NCBI RefSeq assembly: GCF_000350225.1
Contig: NW_005179221.1
Location: 37,845 to 101,844 of the forward strand
Length of the DNA: 64,000 nucleotides
Source of the DNA: Chondrus crispus
Lineage: Eukaryota > Rhodophyta > Florideophyceae > Gigartinales > Gigartinaceae
Direction of reading: 5' to 3'
Numbering within the stretch: the first letter of the stretch is position 1; each line of letters opens with the position of its first letter. A program made the translations under genes and the position numbers. The notes beneath the pieces were generated by a model, which did not search any database, had not been told where the DNA came from, and saw only the letters and a list, made by a program, of their open reading frames with translations. Below, piece after piece: positions 54,013 through 64,000 of this stretch.

Positions 54013-54874
54013 GTGGGGAATGAGCTTCAGCCCGAGGAACACTGTCCGAACCAAAGCACAAAAGTAGCAGAGGTGGTACTGGATCACCCCAATACTGCAG
54101 CTGCCAGAACTGGCCGCCATTCCCGCTTCACCGCCGCGCAAGACCTTGTCATCTCCAGAGAGGTATCGACGGGCCACGCGCACACTCCATGGTATGGTGA
54201 GACGTGTAAGCGGTTTGAGATAGCGGCCAAATGCGTTGGCGATAACCCCTTTTTCACGATTTGGTGACCTGGAAGACGGTACAGGACCTTTATAACCGGT
54301 TCCAAGAGTACCATTCAAAAGACACTGCAAATGCGCGTTTATCAGGAGTTGGGGGGAAGAGATGGGGGAGTTGGCGGATTTATTGATGACGATGCGTGAG
54401 GCAAGAGAGGACTACGTGAGACGACTACGTTGCAGAGAAGGCGGCTGTACGCAATGCAGAGCGTCAGCGCGATGTGTACAAGGAGAGCATCGGAAACGAT
54501 TTAATGAAGCGCCAAACGCGACGAGTATCGAGTGCTGAAGAGGAGGAAGGGAAATTTGGTGATGGGGGAGAACACGGGAGCGCATGAAAAATAGCTGCGT
54601 AAGTTCTGGACGATTTCTGGTGAGCGAGATGGATCTGTTTGGGCAACATTTCAAGGAGACCGAGCTAGCGCGAGTGGAACTGGAAAAGGCGAGGCTCGCT
54701 TTCGAAGTGCGGAGGGACGAGAAGGACAGGGAAGACCGTGAGAAGGAACGTGCCGTTGCAACGATGAAGGAAGAGAATGACAGGGAGGAGAGGGAGCGGG
54801 AGCGCGAATCTAGGCAGGTGCTTGAGTTGGAAGAATTAAAGGCTATTCGAGAGATGTTTGCAAAGCATAAGTAA
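54013..54874 (+). pseudogene. Harbinger companion Myb/SANT-like protein
   Basis: Harbinger elements encode a second, DNA-binding protein besides the transposase. Here a SANT-like block GRHSRFTAAQDLVISREV, WYGETCKRFEIAAKCVGDN is followed, after a frameshift near 54260, by VQDLYNRFQEYHSKDT and, after another near 54350, by EEMGELADLLMTMREARED. The 54584-54874 part is a highly charged coiled coil (ELARVELEKARLAFEVRRDE ... ELEELKAIREMFAKHK). It runs tail-to-tail with the transposase at 54883-56013, the arrangement known for this superfamily. Confidence 0.68.
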
Positions 54875-54882
54875 GATTTAAT

Positions 54883-56013
54883 TCAGACAGCCAGCAGATA
54901 CCTATCTTCTGTGATAAACTTAATCCTCAAGGAAGGGCGAACCACAGCGAAAGTACTTGGAAATTTGATTGGGGTAGATACAGTTGCAGTAGTTGGGGGC
55001 ATAGCCGATGAATACAAGAGGCTGATTGGTGCCTCCAACAGCTTCAACTTACGCCTAAAATGTGTGGCAACAAAGTGCACGTTAACGTCTTTAAACACCC
55101 ACTCGACAGTGATTCGTACTGCCGATATCGACTTATTGAGAGCCCTTTTGCTTGCGGGATATTACTTCCCTGGAACGGCACCTCTAGAAGCCAGCATCAC
55201 CCGTAGCAAGAGTGACTGTAAATACAGTATTTCTTTCCATCAACGTCAAATAGAAGGGGAGGTCCATTTGAATCCCGCTTCTTACGTAGAGTGTCCAATC
55301 ATGGCACCGTTCTCCGATAGGCCCATGCAGATGCTGGATGAGCCCGTCTAGAGTATTAAAGGCTTTATACTTGAGCGCATGCTTGCGGTTATGGCCATTA
55401 TAAACTACACGCTGTTGAATTGTCCCAGACGGCCTTGCAATATCTAGCACAGTTACATCGATGAAGCCAACCTAGTTCTAAAACACCCGCTCCTAGCGTG
55501 AAACACGGCACTGCAATTCTCAAGCCGTGCTTGTATGAAGGCTGAATCTATCGGGTCTTCTAGAAGACCACCGTGGACCTCACGAAGGTTCTAAAGCGCC
55601 TCCCCAAAAATTCAGAGAGCTGCGGACCGTGGTTGCCAAAGAGTAATTCTAGATCCGTCCATCGTGACGGTGCAGCGAGACGGCAGAGCACGATGCACAT
55701 AGCAAGAAGTGCGTCACACTGATGGCGGTTTCGTTTTACTGCGCGTCTTTTCTTCCGGCCAACCGATTACAGCTACAACACGAAATAGATCTTGTTTCTT
55801 AAAACGGAAGTGGAGCAGGCAGTCTTTATCGGTGAACACGTTGCCGTTGAAGCCGAAGTCGGTTTTGGAAATTCGATTTTTGCGATCCAATTGGCATTGC
55901 ACATTGTCTCTTCCATGGACATAACGACGAGCAACGAGAGATAGCGTAATCTTGGAGGTAAAGAGGGACGGAGAGCGTCGGAATCGCCGAATGGATAGAG
56001 CACCTAGTACCAC
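54883..56013 (-). pseudogene. PIF/Harbinger transposase (copy 2), decayed
   Basis: N-terminal block LHFRFKKQDLFRVVAVIGWP (about 55745-55800), then RWTDLELLFGNHGPQLSE near 55625-55660, the catalytic region near 55180-55480 with VGFIDVTVLDIARPSG, VVYNGHNRKHALKYKA and HDWTLYV, and the C-terminal FKDVNVHFVATHFRRKLKL near 55030-55090. The usual D-G-T reads D-V-T, so a conserved catalytic-site residue is changed, and several frameshifts separate the blocks. Related to copy 1 at 18.7-19.9 kb. Confidence 0.8.
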
Positions 56014-56919
56014 TCTCAGTTGTAGGGCAGTTCGCCTAAGCGCTCCATGAGCGAAGTCTTTTTGCGTGCTTATGGTATTGCTCGACGAAGTACGAAGGTG
56101 AAGACTGTAGTACGAAGGTGCACAGCCATAATACGCATATTTCGCTTTCGAGAAAGTCGATATATTTACATTTCAATAAATTATTTCACGAACAGAATTC
56201 TGCAGTTGTTTACAGTTTTCTTTGTGAATTCCTTCAGATTTTACCATTTGCGTAAACTCTGCATTGGCGCCATTTTCCGCGTGCGTTAGTGTTGGTGTGT
56301 CGGTTTTAGTGAGCTTTTGTTTCCTGGGCTCCCGCGACCTGGGGAGGAGGTGGTACTATCACCCGTTTAGGTTATGAAAATTGTAGAAACCTATTTATGT
56401 CCAAAAACCAACTATGGTACCGTACGGATACTGTTAATCTACAGTATTCCGCTGACAAATGTTGCCAAAAATGGGATTTCTGACGTGACGCGCCACAGAA
56501 CCAAAACATTTGTGTGCCGTTAACTTAACGGCACACAAATGTCTTAAAGACACAAATCCTATTTCTCATACGATTTGTGAGAAAGACTTGTACAGATTTG
56601 CCAGGTGGAGACTAAACGCAAGCCTGAATCGTCATATTTTAGGAATGGTCACAACCTACCTGCGCAGTGGAGATGCTCTTAGTGCCACTTTTGGCCGAAT
56701 GCTATATAGTTCTTTCACCGCCCCTACAAAAGGCGAAGTTGGGATATATTCCAAAATAGTAGATGTGTGGATCAGATAGAGTGTTTGTGGTAGGCTCTCA
56801 ATCTTTCAGTATGTTTAGCAATATGTGCGTCAGAGACCCAGTCTTTTGGCTGGAGAAGGAATAACTGAGCCAAAAGTGTACCAATGAGGGTTATGCAAAC
56901 TATCAACAATTGTGTGAGT
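56014..56919. other. Intervening DNA with a 37-bp palindrome; no gene
   Basis: A perfect inverted repeat with 18-bp arms and a 1-nt centre lies at 56506-56542 (ACATTTGTGTGCCGTTAA-C-...), with TTAACTTAA in the middle. A 90-codon + frame at 56510-56779 begins inside this palindrome and has no recognised similarity. Nothing else is identifiable. Confidence 0.5.
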
Positions 56920-58252
56920 TTACCGGCAGGATTCCAAATCTAAGACCGAGACCATCAAGTGCTCACAAACTGTCATTTGAATCAGCACCAAAAAGCTCCC
57001 CAGAGTCCACTGCGGCCTGACCTCCCACATTTCGCTCCACAGCTGGCTTTTGGCGCTTCTGTAATCCGCCTGTGCACGTTTGCGTTTAGTAATGTATGTG
57101 TCCGCAACATCATGCAGGCGTTTCAAGAACCTCTCATATGTTTTACCATCACCATCCCCAAGGGGATGCCATTTGATATGAATGTTAGTTAATGCGACCG
57201 TCATTATAAAGATATGATCCTACCCGCTTTCCACCCATCTATACTTATTGGCCACGATTACTCAAAGGGTACCTTGACGACCAAAAACATTCTCAACAAT
57301 TATCCTGTCTGCAACCAATGCCGGGGTTTCCCATTTTTCAGCTCCGGTCAGCACACCACCGCGGGGCTTTTTCTTTGGAATAATTGCACGTACTTCAGAA
57401 TCTATGCCTTCGTACCCCTTGTCCAAAAGCACCCCGCATCGATTGGGATACATTTCAGACCACCGCCCGATGTCGGTGGTTGCCGACTCCTGCGCCGTTT
57501 TCTCTACAGCATCAACATGAAAATGATACATGTCCCTCATAATCTCAATATCGGAGACCGAGCCCGGGTAGTGGCTACTTACTGATATCGCCAGACCGTT
57601 GGGGAGCACAGAAGCTTCAACCTTAAATCCGTCGAGCTTGTGCTTCCCAGAAAACATTTCTTCACCTCCTTGAGCGAACTCCCGGGCTCGTATCTCCGCT
57701 GGAAGGTTACACCAGCGGCACATCGACACATTTTAAAAGGTTTAATTGTAGTTTTGTCCGCAAGAAGTCGCTGCATATCAAACTTTTCAGCGCAAGATTC
57801 CACAAAGGGAGTATACAAGAAGTCGGAGGTTATGGATGTCATACTAGTCACCCTTTTCTCAAACGATACCGGTTTCATCTCGAGCAGATATGCCATCAGG
57901 TCTCATTTTGACTCATGCTTGAGCACACAGACCGTCATAAAAAAGATATTTTCGCCTTTATGGGACTTTTACTGCCCCTTCCAGTATCGTAGCGCGACAA
58001 AACATGGTCCTGAACTTGATTCTACACCATATTAAACTCACTGACTGTAAAATTTGTCATACACATCAATAGGCGATCCCCGTCTTCTTGGACGAACTGA
58101 TCCAATTTCGGGGATTCGATTTCATCACTGCCGTCGTCCTCAGACAGTTGGGGAGCCTCGTCGTAGCGCTCACGTTCCTCAAGACGCAAGGCAGCTTGCT
58201 CCTCGAGAAATTGGAGCGCTGCAGCTAGAGTAGGAGCAGAGCGTGGGGGCAT
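56920..58252 (-). pseudogene. DDE-superfamily transposase (DDE_Tnp_4 type), decayed
   Basis: From ATG 58252 an acidic leader leads to RLLMCMTNFTVSEFNMV-stop-NQVQDHV (TAG near 58028, where Trp is usual) and RYDTGRG. Next come LLEMKPVSFEKRVTSM and CAAGVTFQ, then GKHKLDGFKVEASVLPNG, YPGSVSDIEIMRD, GVLLDKGYEG, IIPKKKPRGG and DRIIVENVFGR, which together form the nuclease core. The C-terminus is TNIHIKWHPLGDGDGKTYER and KRKRAQADYRSAK. It is a different family from the two Harbinger copies. Stops and frame changes make it inactive. Confidence 0.78.
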
Positions 58253-58317
58253 GCTGACTGAGGTGGGGTTGAACGCTACGACGAGCTCAATCGGCAAGTG
58301 CGGTGTGGGAAATAATG

Positions 58318-58450
58318 GGGAAACGAGGGAAGCGCGTTTTGGTGGTGTGGAAGAGGTGCGGAGCGGAGCCGTGGAGGAGGTGCCGAGGGGAGGTGTGGAA
58401 GAGGGGTGGCGGGGAGGTGTACAGGAGGGACGTTGGAGGGCAGGAGGGAC
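58318..58450. repeat. Purine-rich GGAGG/GGAAGAG imperfect repeat
   Basis: The + strand is dominated by GTGGAAGAGG, GGTGTGGAAGAGG and GGAGGTG-like units. Low complexity, possibly from slippage. No gene between 58253 and 58768. Confidence 0.5.
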
Positions 58451-58768
58451 GTTGTGTGCCCGACGAACTATAGCAGCGCAGAATGGTTTGATGGGATTTG
58501 GGTTGGTTGCGAAGAGGAGAGCTGTTGGGGTGGAGTTGTGGTCCTCCGGTCAGCAGTAGTGCTTCAAGCATGTTGTATTATCTTTCGTTGCTCGGAGGGG
58601 GTTTGGTGGGAGAGAGGGAGGGTTTTTGAGAGAAGATCTGATCACTTTCGGTCATGAACGTTGTTCTCGCAATTGTGCATCCAACGCAGAGGTAGGGTTG
58701 TCTCAAAAGAGTTGTTTAGGTTGCAAAAATTCAAATCTAGTGTTTGCCACAAATAGAATACAGTTACA

Positions 58769-59902
58769 CAGTGGTGGCCAAAACTATAGGACAGTTGACA
58801 TTTTCCGGTCTCAAGATCTGGCCTTTTAAGTACACGTAATGATCATTGCTATGAGAGGTGCAATATGAACAAGGAGTTCTGATTTTAAAGCAGAATTGCC
58901 AAAATCCAAACGGTTTGGAAGATATCGACTGAAACATGCCAATCACCTGGCAACAACTATAGGTACACTCTAATGCAAACTGCCACATCGAGGGAACCAG
59001 ACACACCGTTCCCGAGAATCTTGAGCAAACAGTAGCATAAGAAAGATGGAAAGGTGCGACGGACATAGAGTTCATGAGAAAGTTTTCCCGGCTGCACAAC
59101 ATGCCTCGAAAATAGCGCCTCTCCACTTTCGAAAAGGGCCAGATAGTGGCGCATGAGGCCAATTTCGGGCCTGTTTAGCGTATGTCTGAGGAGCTCGGGA
59201 GGTCTAGGAATGTGATTACCGCATTTTGAAGGGACCAGGCGGGGTACAACCGAAAAATGGAGGTCGCAGGCCGAGTAAGCTGTCCGAGACCGACAAAAGA
59301 AGGATAAATAGGGATTCCCCCAAGGGGATTATCAGCTCGAAGGGCATAGTGAAAGGCAGAGCCCCCTGTCATCGTTCTAGAGTGACCAAAGATTGGCTTT
59401 TTGACAATTACATTTCGGCGTGGGAGTGGCCTGCCTATTATCCGGACCCCAACCCGATTGAAACCCAGTGGGGTATTTTGGTCAGACAGGCGTACGATCA
59501 TCAAAGGCAGTTTGAGGATGTTCAGTCTCCATCTGCATACATCGTGGAGGCATGGAATGGAGTTACTACTGAGACATTAGAACGTCTGTCTCAATCTATG
59601 CGCAATCGATGTGTGGAGGTAGTCCTTGCTAAAGGCAAGAAGATAAGATACTAAGTAGGGGTTTGTGAGCACCTTTGTTCCTTGAACAACTCATTGAACT
59701 AAAGTGTACCTATAATTTTGCCAGATAATTTGTCTGTTTCAGTCGATATTTTCCAAACCGTTTGGGTTTTGGCAATTCTGTTTAAAAATCAGAACTTCCT
59801 ATGCAAATTACGCGTCGCACAGCAATGCTCTTTATGTGTACTTGAAAACCCAGGTCTTTGGACCGGAAAATATTAACTGTCCTATAGTTTTTACCACCAC
59901 TG
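58769..59902 (+). mobile_element. Tc1/mariner element with ~200-bp inverted repeats, internally deleted
   Basis: Ends are CAGTGGTGGCCAAAACTATA (left) and its inverse on the right (...TAGTTTTTACCACCACTG), typical of Tc1/mariner. Inverted repeats reach about 58973 on the left and start about 59700 on the right, with scattered mismatches. TA follows the right end (59903-59904); the left neighbour is CA, probably a mutated TA. Total 1,134 bp, too short for a full transposase plus these long repeats. Confidence 0.85.
59101..59654 (+). pseudogene. Tc1/mariner transposase remnant, catalytic middle missing
   Basis: ATG 59101 opens MPRK-stop-RLSTFEKGQIVAHEA..., a typical Tc1 N-terminal helix-turn-helix, with a second TAG, then MSEELGRSRNVITAF and a frameshift into NGGRRPSKLSETDKRRI. 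It then jumps to the C-terminal part: RVTKDWLFDNYISAWEWP, YYPDPNPIETQWGILV, RLSQSMRNRCVEVVLAKGKK. The region normally holding the first catalytic Asp is absent, consistent with internal deletion. The protein cannot be active. Confidence 0.82.
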
Positions 59903-59904
59903 TA

Positions 59905-61340
59905 TAGGAATAACGCACAGTTTATTGTGTCGTTTCGGAATGCGTCAACGTTTTCCGGAGAGAACAAGGTATTCAACGTATTGCCGTCTAACTGCTCCCT
60001 CCGCCTAGCGGACGGATCAAGTTGAAATTTTGCTCTCCGATATAATATGAGAAATGAATGCCTCTGGGGGGGTTTCTAATGGCGAGATTGTAAAGAAGAA
60101 AAAAGGAACTGCTTAACTTGTTGACTCGTTACCCCTTGCTTTCCTTTCTGTTGAAGTACTGTGTCTTTTATTTTCTTAGAGTTGCTGCACGAGGCCCAAT
60201 TTATACTACTTTGCATCTGCAGATGCGGTCTCAGTGCGTTCCAATTCATGTGAGGAAATCGGCCTCAATTCTGCTGATTTGAAGCAATCAATACTGTAGC
60301 CTGTTGGATAGGGCCATTGACTACGGGTCCGAATATACCGAATCCACCTTTGGTGTCTCTACAGTAGAGTGCTAACGTATTACGAGATCCGTTACGAGAA
60401 CAGAGAGAAAGAGTGGAGATGTAGAATTGTATCCTCGGCAATAATAACGGCAATCGCCACAATAATTACACAACAGTTTCTTTATTTTAATCAACTTTCG
60501 ATACGCAAATGCGTTCAATGTCTGGGCGGCGCTCTTTTTAGTTTTTCGCGCACTACTGTACTTAATCTTCTCTTAGAACCAGAGAGGAAGAGATGAGATG
60601 TAGAAATGTACCCTCAACATTTTCTAACACTGCACCACGACTGCAATAATCCGCACGGCCATTGCGACATAACTATCTAGATTATTACAGGCGCTCTTCA
60701 TTTTAAGGATAATTTGGCTGCACGAATGCTTTCATGGGAAATGAGCGGCGTTAATGAGATTGTAGGAGGATCGAATCGGCCTGTTTCTAGCTAGATGTGA
60801 AAAACAGTATGCCGATATCAGGACAACTTGGATTGTATTTGGCCTATGGTTGCACGAAAACGCAACAAGGGGATCAATCCGGGTTTGGCGGGCAGAGAGA
60901 GGCGCACTCGAGAGTGTCGGAGGCTAAAAGTAGCAATGTTTGTTTTTGTTCCTCTGGCTGTTTTTGTTAGACTTATTGACTAGACTACAGTAGATATCAC
61001 ACTTCTATGTTATCAATATCAATTCAGGGATTATGTAGGCTACATTCAGCTATCAACGATAGAATCCCTTAAGCACGTGCCACCTACAATTCTACGTACC
61101 ACCTACAATTCTACCTGTTTTAGGATGTAACCGTTTAGACACATTTCGTGGGTAGCGCAACCTCCCTTTTATGGTAGTGCGCCTACTTTTGTTGTAGAGT
61201 CAATAGGACTATAAAGCCAAGTCGAAGATGCTACTCGTCTTCGACCTCAGCACATTCGATCACCTGAACCATCAACCCGACAACCCCGTCCATTGACCGT
61301 GCTCACCGTCCGTAGCGGTTCTGAGGCAATAGCCTGCCGC
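59905..61340. other. No identifiable gene
   Basis: About 1.4 kb of AT-richer DNA with short frames only. A direct repeat of CACCTACAATTCTAC(G/C)T stands near 61080-61113. The 3' LTR of the copia element may begin near its right end, but its limits are not visible with one copy. Confidence 0.4.
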
Positions 61341-61483
61341 TCTTCCCCTCCCTTTAAGGTAACCCTATTTACCACCCTTTTACCCTTCACTAAAATCCCC
61401 TCCGGACGGCCTCCTTTCGGTCGGTCTCCCTGTGGGAACGATGACTCCTTTTACCTCCTGTGTTGGGTTCCACTACATGCTAC

Positions 61484-64000
61484 TTATACTGATTCCATTG
61501 GATGTACACGTGTGCGGTCTGTTAGAGTAGCATTGTTGGTAGTATCTGTGAGTATGGTGTGTGTGTGCGGTCTGTCAGCCCCCCTCTCACGGATACTGCG
61601 CAATGCGGAGGGTTTGGGTGCAATGATGTTAAGTTGAGCAGTGAGGTCTGTGAATCGCTGTCCGTGGAGAGGTTTGGTGAACAGGTCGGCTAGCTGGTCT
61701 TTGGTCGGAATGTAGCGAATGACGATCGTCTCTTTCTTGAGGTGATCATGGATAAAGTGCTCTTTGATGTCGATGAATTTGCGCTTTTTCGTTGGGCATG
61801 TGTTCTTCGCGACTTGAATAGCTGCTTGATTGTCGACATGTAATGGGGTGGGGTCGGTGTTGTAGAGTTGTAGATCTTGTAGAACGCGTCGCAGCCATGC
61901 GGTTTGTTGCACCGTCGAAGTCGCAGCAATGTACTCGGCTTCGCATGTGGACAGCGCAATGACTGCTTGCTTCTTTGAGGACCAGTCAATGGCGGAGCAG
62001 CCGAGTGTGTGGACGATGCCGGAGTATGATTTGCGGTCTTTCGTGCTGGCGAAATCGGCGTCTGAGTAGCTTTGTAAAGGTGTGGGGTTGCAGTTGTAGT
62101 GGATTCCATGCGTGCTAGTATGTTTGAGGTATCTGAGGAGCCGCTTAAGGGCGGACCAGTGGTGTTGAGTGGGATTGTGCATGTTCGTGGATAGGAGATT
62201 GGTGGCATGGTAGATATCGGGGCGAGTCGAATCTGCGACGTATCGCAGGTCGCCTACGAGTTGTCTGTATGAGCTGTGCAGTTCGTCAGTTAGCGGCGTT
62301 TCGGCGTTTTTGTTTAGGGTGTTCTTCGTGGCGATGTAGGGAGTGGGTTTGGGGTTGCATTCGGAGAGTTGTATTTTTGCGAGAATGGCCCTGATGGTGT
62401 GTGGTTGCGATATGTGAATACTTCCGTCTGGGAAACGTTGCAGTTTCCAGTTGAGGAGGAGTTGGGGGTTCGGGAATCGCTTGATTGTGTATTTGGTGGA
62501 GAGGATTGTGTGCAGTTCGTCGAGTAGGAGTTGGTTAGTTACAGTGGCTAGGAAGTCATCCATGCTAACAGTAAAGATGACATTTGTGGTGTTAGTGAGC
62601 TTGTAAAAGAGGCACGGGTCGTGGTGTGATTGTGTATAACCGTGGGAGAGTAGGAATGTGGTTAGTTGGGTGAGGTAGATGTTGGCTGCAGGCGGGGTGC
62701 CGTAGAGATTACCGATGAGGATACCATGGCGGCCGGGGTGTTTGTAGGATCCGTCGAATTTGGGGTGTTGGCGGATATAAACTGGCTGATCGTGTTGGTA
62801 TTTCTCGTGGAGGTAGGCTGCAGTGATGTCAAGGGTTTCAGTGGGCTGGTTGAATGCGGCGGCAATGGCAAGAACGGCACGTATTGTGGCAGGGTCCGCC
62901 ATGTATGAAGTAGTTTGCTCTGGATTGTAGTGTTTGTGTGGTGTCATATAATCGCCTCTGACGGCACAGCGAGCTTTACGAGATTGTATGCTGCCGTCGT
63001 CATGGCGTTTGTACTTGTACGTCATCATCAGGGGAATTAGTTGCGCATTATCTGGGATCTGTGATTTCGGTATCCATTTGATGGTGTGGTTTTTGTCAAG
63101 GTTATCCAGTTCGGCGTCATGAGCTTTTTGCCAGAGTGCTGCGTCGGCGTACCTGCGCGCAGCAGTTAGTGATTTGGGGTTAGGGGTGGTGGGGGTGGTT
63201 TGTGTATGTGCGTGCGGGGATGGTGTTGGTTTGGGCTGAGTGAGGAATGCGTTGTGGGGGTGTATTGTGGGGTCATGCTGTCTGTAGTAAGGTCGGGAGT
63301 CAATGGAGCGGATTTGGTGGTATGTGTTGTTGGCGATGCTGAACACCATGATATGGGTCATGTTGATGCCGTACATATAGCGTGATGGAAATGCGCGTGG
63401 TTGTAGCTTTTTCTTTTTGTCTTGATGGAATGGTGCGAAGCCCAGTTGTCCAAAGGTGAACATGTGGGCTGGCTTTGGCTTGTGGTTGTAAAATTTTTCA
63501 TGGGGTGAAGTGCAGATGCTTTTGTGGTATATCATGTTGTACTTGAAGACTGCGTCCCGGACTGCGTCTTCCCAATGAGTATCGTCGAGCCGCGAGTGTT
63601 GGAGCGCTGCGCGAGCGGATTGCATTAGGGTCTGGTTGATGCGCTCAGCGAGTGAATTTTCTTGGGGTTGATGCGGAGTGGTGTGTCGGTAGCTGACTCC
63701 GTGACTGGAGTATGTATCTTGCAGGGCTTTGGTTTGGAATTCCTTGGCGTTGTCCGTTCTGTAGATTTGGATGCAGTTTGGGCTGTTGCGTTGAATGACG
63801 TCAAAGGCGGCGGGGATGATTTTGGCTGTGACTTGGCAGTTGGGCATAAAGTATACCAGTAAGTACCGAGACTTTGCGTCTAGGAAAGTGATAAAGTATA
63901 TGTTACCATGGCGTGATTTGGTGCGGAAGGGTCCACAGGTGTCAGAGCTTATGTGTGCACCTGCCGCATAGTTGTGGGGCTTTCGTGGGTGTGGGCGGGG
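61484..64000 (-). CDS. pol: Ty1/copia Pol: integrase, reverse transcriptase, RNase H (partial, intact)
   Basis: One uninterrupted frame of 838 codons from the window edge to a TAA at 61484-61486; the protein begins outside the window. The integrase core shows SDTCGPF (first Asp, near 63937), IYRTDNAKEF (second Asp) and PQENSLAERINQT (Glu). Reverse transcriptase has KARCAVRGDY, ETLDITAAYLHE and the catalytic region FTVSMDDFLATV, where copia elements usually have YVDD. RNase H follows with SYSDADFASTKDRKSYSG, ALSTCEAEYIAATST and LHVDNQAAIQVAKN. Order integrase before reverse transcriptase is diagnostic of Ty1/copia. It is the only long retroelement frame here without damage. Confidence 0.95.
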   Translation of the reverse strand, partial: PRPHPRKPHNYAAGAHISSDTCGPFRTKSRHGNIYFITFLDAKSRYLLVYFMPNCQVTAKIIPAAFDVIQRNSPNCIQIYRTDNAKEFQTKALQDTYSSHGVSYRHTTPHQPQENSLAERINQTLMQSARAALQHSRLDDTHWEDAVRDAVFKYNMIYHKSICTSPHEKFYNHKPKPAHMFTFGQLGFAPFHQDKKKKLQPRAFPSRYMYGINMTHIMVFSIANNTYHQIRSIDSRPYYRQHDPTIHPHNAFLTQPKPTPSPHAHTQTTPTTPNPKSLTAARRYADAALWQKAHDAELDNLDKNHTIKWIPKSQIPDNAQLIPLMMTYKYKRHDDGSIQSRKARCAVRGDYMTPHKHYNPEQTTSYMADPATIRAVLAIAAAFNQPTETLDITAAYLHEKYQHDQPVYIRQHPKFDGSYKHPGRHGILIGNLYGTPPAANIYLTQLTTFLLSHGYTQSHHDPCLFYKLTNTTNVIFTVSMDDFLATVTNQLLLDELHTILSTKYTIKRFPNPQLLLNWKLQRFPDGSIHISQPHTIRAILAKIQLSECNPKPTPYIATKNTLNKNAETPLTDELHSSYRQLVGDLRYVADSTRPDIYHATNLLSTNMHNPTQHHWSALKRLLRYLKHTSTHGIHYNCNPTPLQSYSDADFASTKDRKSYSGIVHTLGCSAIDWSSKKQAVIALSTCEAEYIAATSTVQQTAWLRRVLQDLQLYNTDPTPLHVDNQAAIQVAKNTCPTKKRKFIDIKEHFIHDHLKKETIVIRYIPTKDQLADLFTKPLHGQRFTDLTAQLNIIAPKPSALRSIRERGADRPHTHTILTDTTNNATLTDRTRVHPMESV

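Noticed and set aside
61341..61483. Copia polypurine tract and 3' LTR start
   Set aside because: Purine-rich stretches exist downstream of the stop, but with only one end of the element in view the LTR cannot be delimited.
61293..61637. Plus-strand reading frame over the copia 3' end
   Set aside because: It overlaps the intact pol frame on the other strand and has no recognisable features.

Overview
This window is eukaryotic nuclear DNA made almost entirely of transposable elements. The evidence is Ty3/gypsy and Ty1/copia LTR retrotransposons together with piggyBac, PIF/Harbinger, pogo-like, DDE-superfamily and Tc1/mariner DNA transposons. There is no operon structure, no rRNA or tRNA gene and no clearly recognisable cellular housekeeping gene. 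The mix of chromodomain gypsy elements and these transposases fits a microbial eukaryote (oomycete, alga or fungus-like protist), but I cannot place it more precisely. The gypsy interiors are GC-rich and the DNA-transposon remnants are AT-richer, so base composition shifts at element borders.

Layout. 1-2877: 3' end of a gypsy element (D, + strand) with two tandem repeat arrays, ending in an LTR. 2878-3631 and 17171-17680: the two halves of a piggyBac-like transposase gene, split by a complete 13.5-kb gypsy chromovirus (A, - strand, 3632-17170) with 631-bp LTRs and a perfect GTCCT target duplication. 18.6-19.9 kb: a Harbinger transposase pseudogene. 20.5-21.6 kb: an inverted gene duplication and a gypsy protease fragment. 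21.6-22.6 kb: an orphan accessory gene. 22.6-26.55 kb: 5' part of a gypsy element (B1, +). 26.55-42.73 kb: gypsy element C (-), whose left LTR carries a nested solo LTR. 43.1-44.8 kb: an unidentified reading frame interrupted by another C solo LTR. 45.2-53.06 kb: gypsy B2 (-), which lies in a pogo-like transposase gene. 54.0-56.0 kb: a two-gene Harbinger element. 56.9-58.3 kb: another DDE transposase. 58.77-59.90 kb: a deleted Tc1/mariner element. 61.5 kb to the end: an intact Ty1/copia pol, running off the window.

The most interesting signal is in the gypsy elements. A and C carry a large extra region between pol and the 3' LTR that encodes a protein on the strand opposite to gag-pol. The C protein and an orphan copy at 21.6 kb share motifs at similar spacing; the A protein sits in the same place and shows weaker resemblance. 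In A the extra module is bounded by two copies of the pol-end/polypurine-tract sequence, as expected if it was captured by recombination there. The A frame is intact at 795 codons although gag-pol of the same element is broken. Three families (A, B, C) also share a -1 gag-pol overlap at an A-rich run right at the gag stop. A, B and C share one primer-binding site. Families A, D and B have LTR hairpins whose loops contain CGT/CGA.

All gypsy copies are inactivated by stops, frameshifts, a lost start or damaged protease active sites. Most aligned premature stops replace Trp or Gln codons and fit C-to-T or G-to-A transitions. Only the copia pol is undamaged over its visible length.
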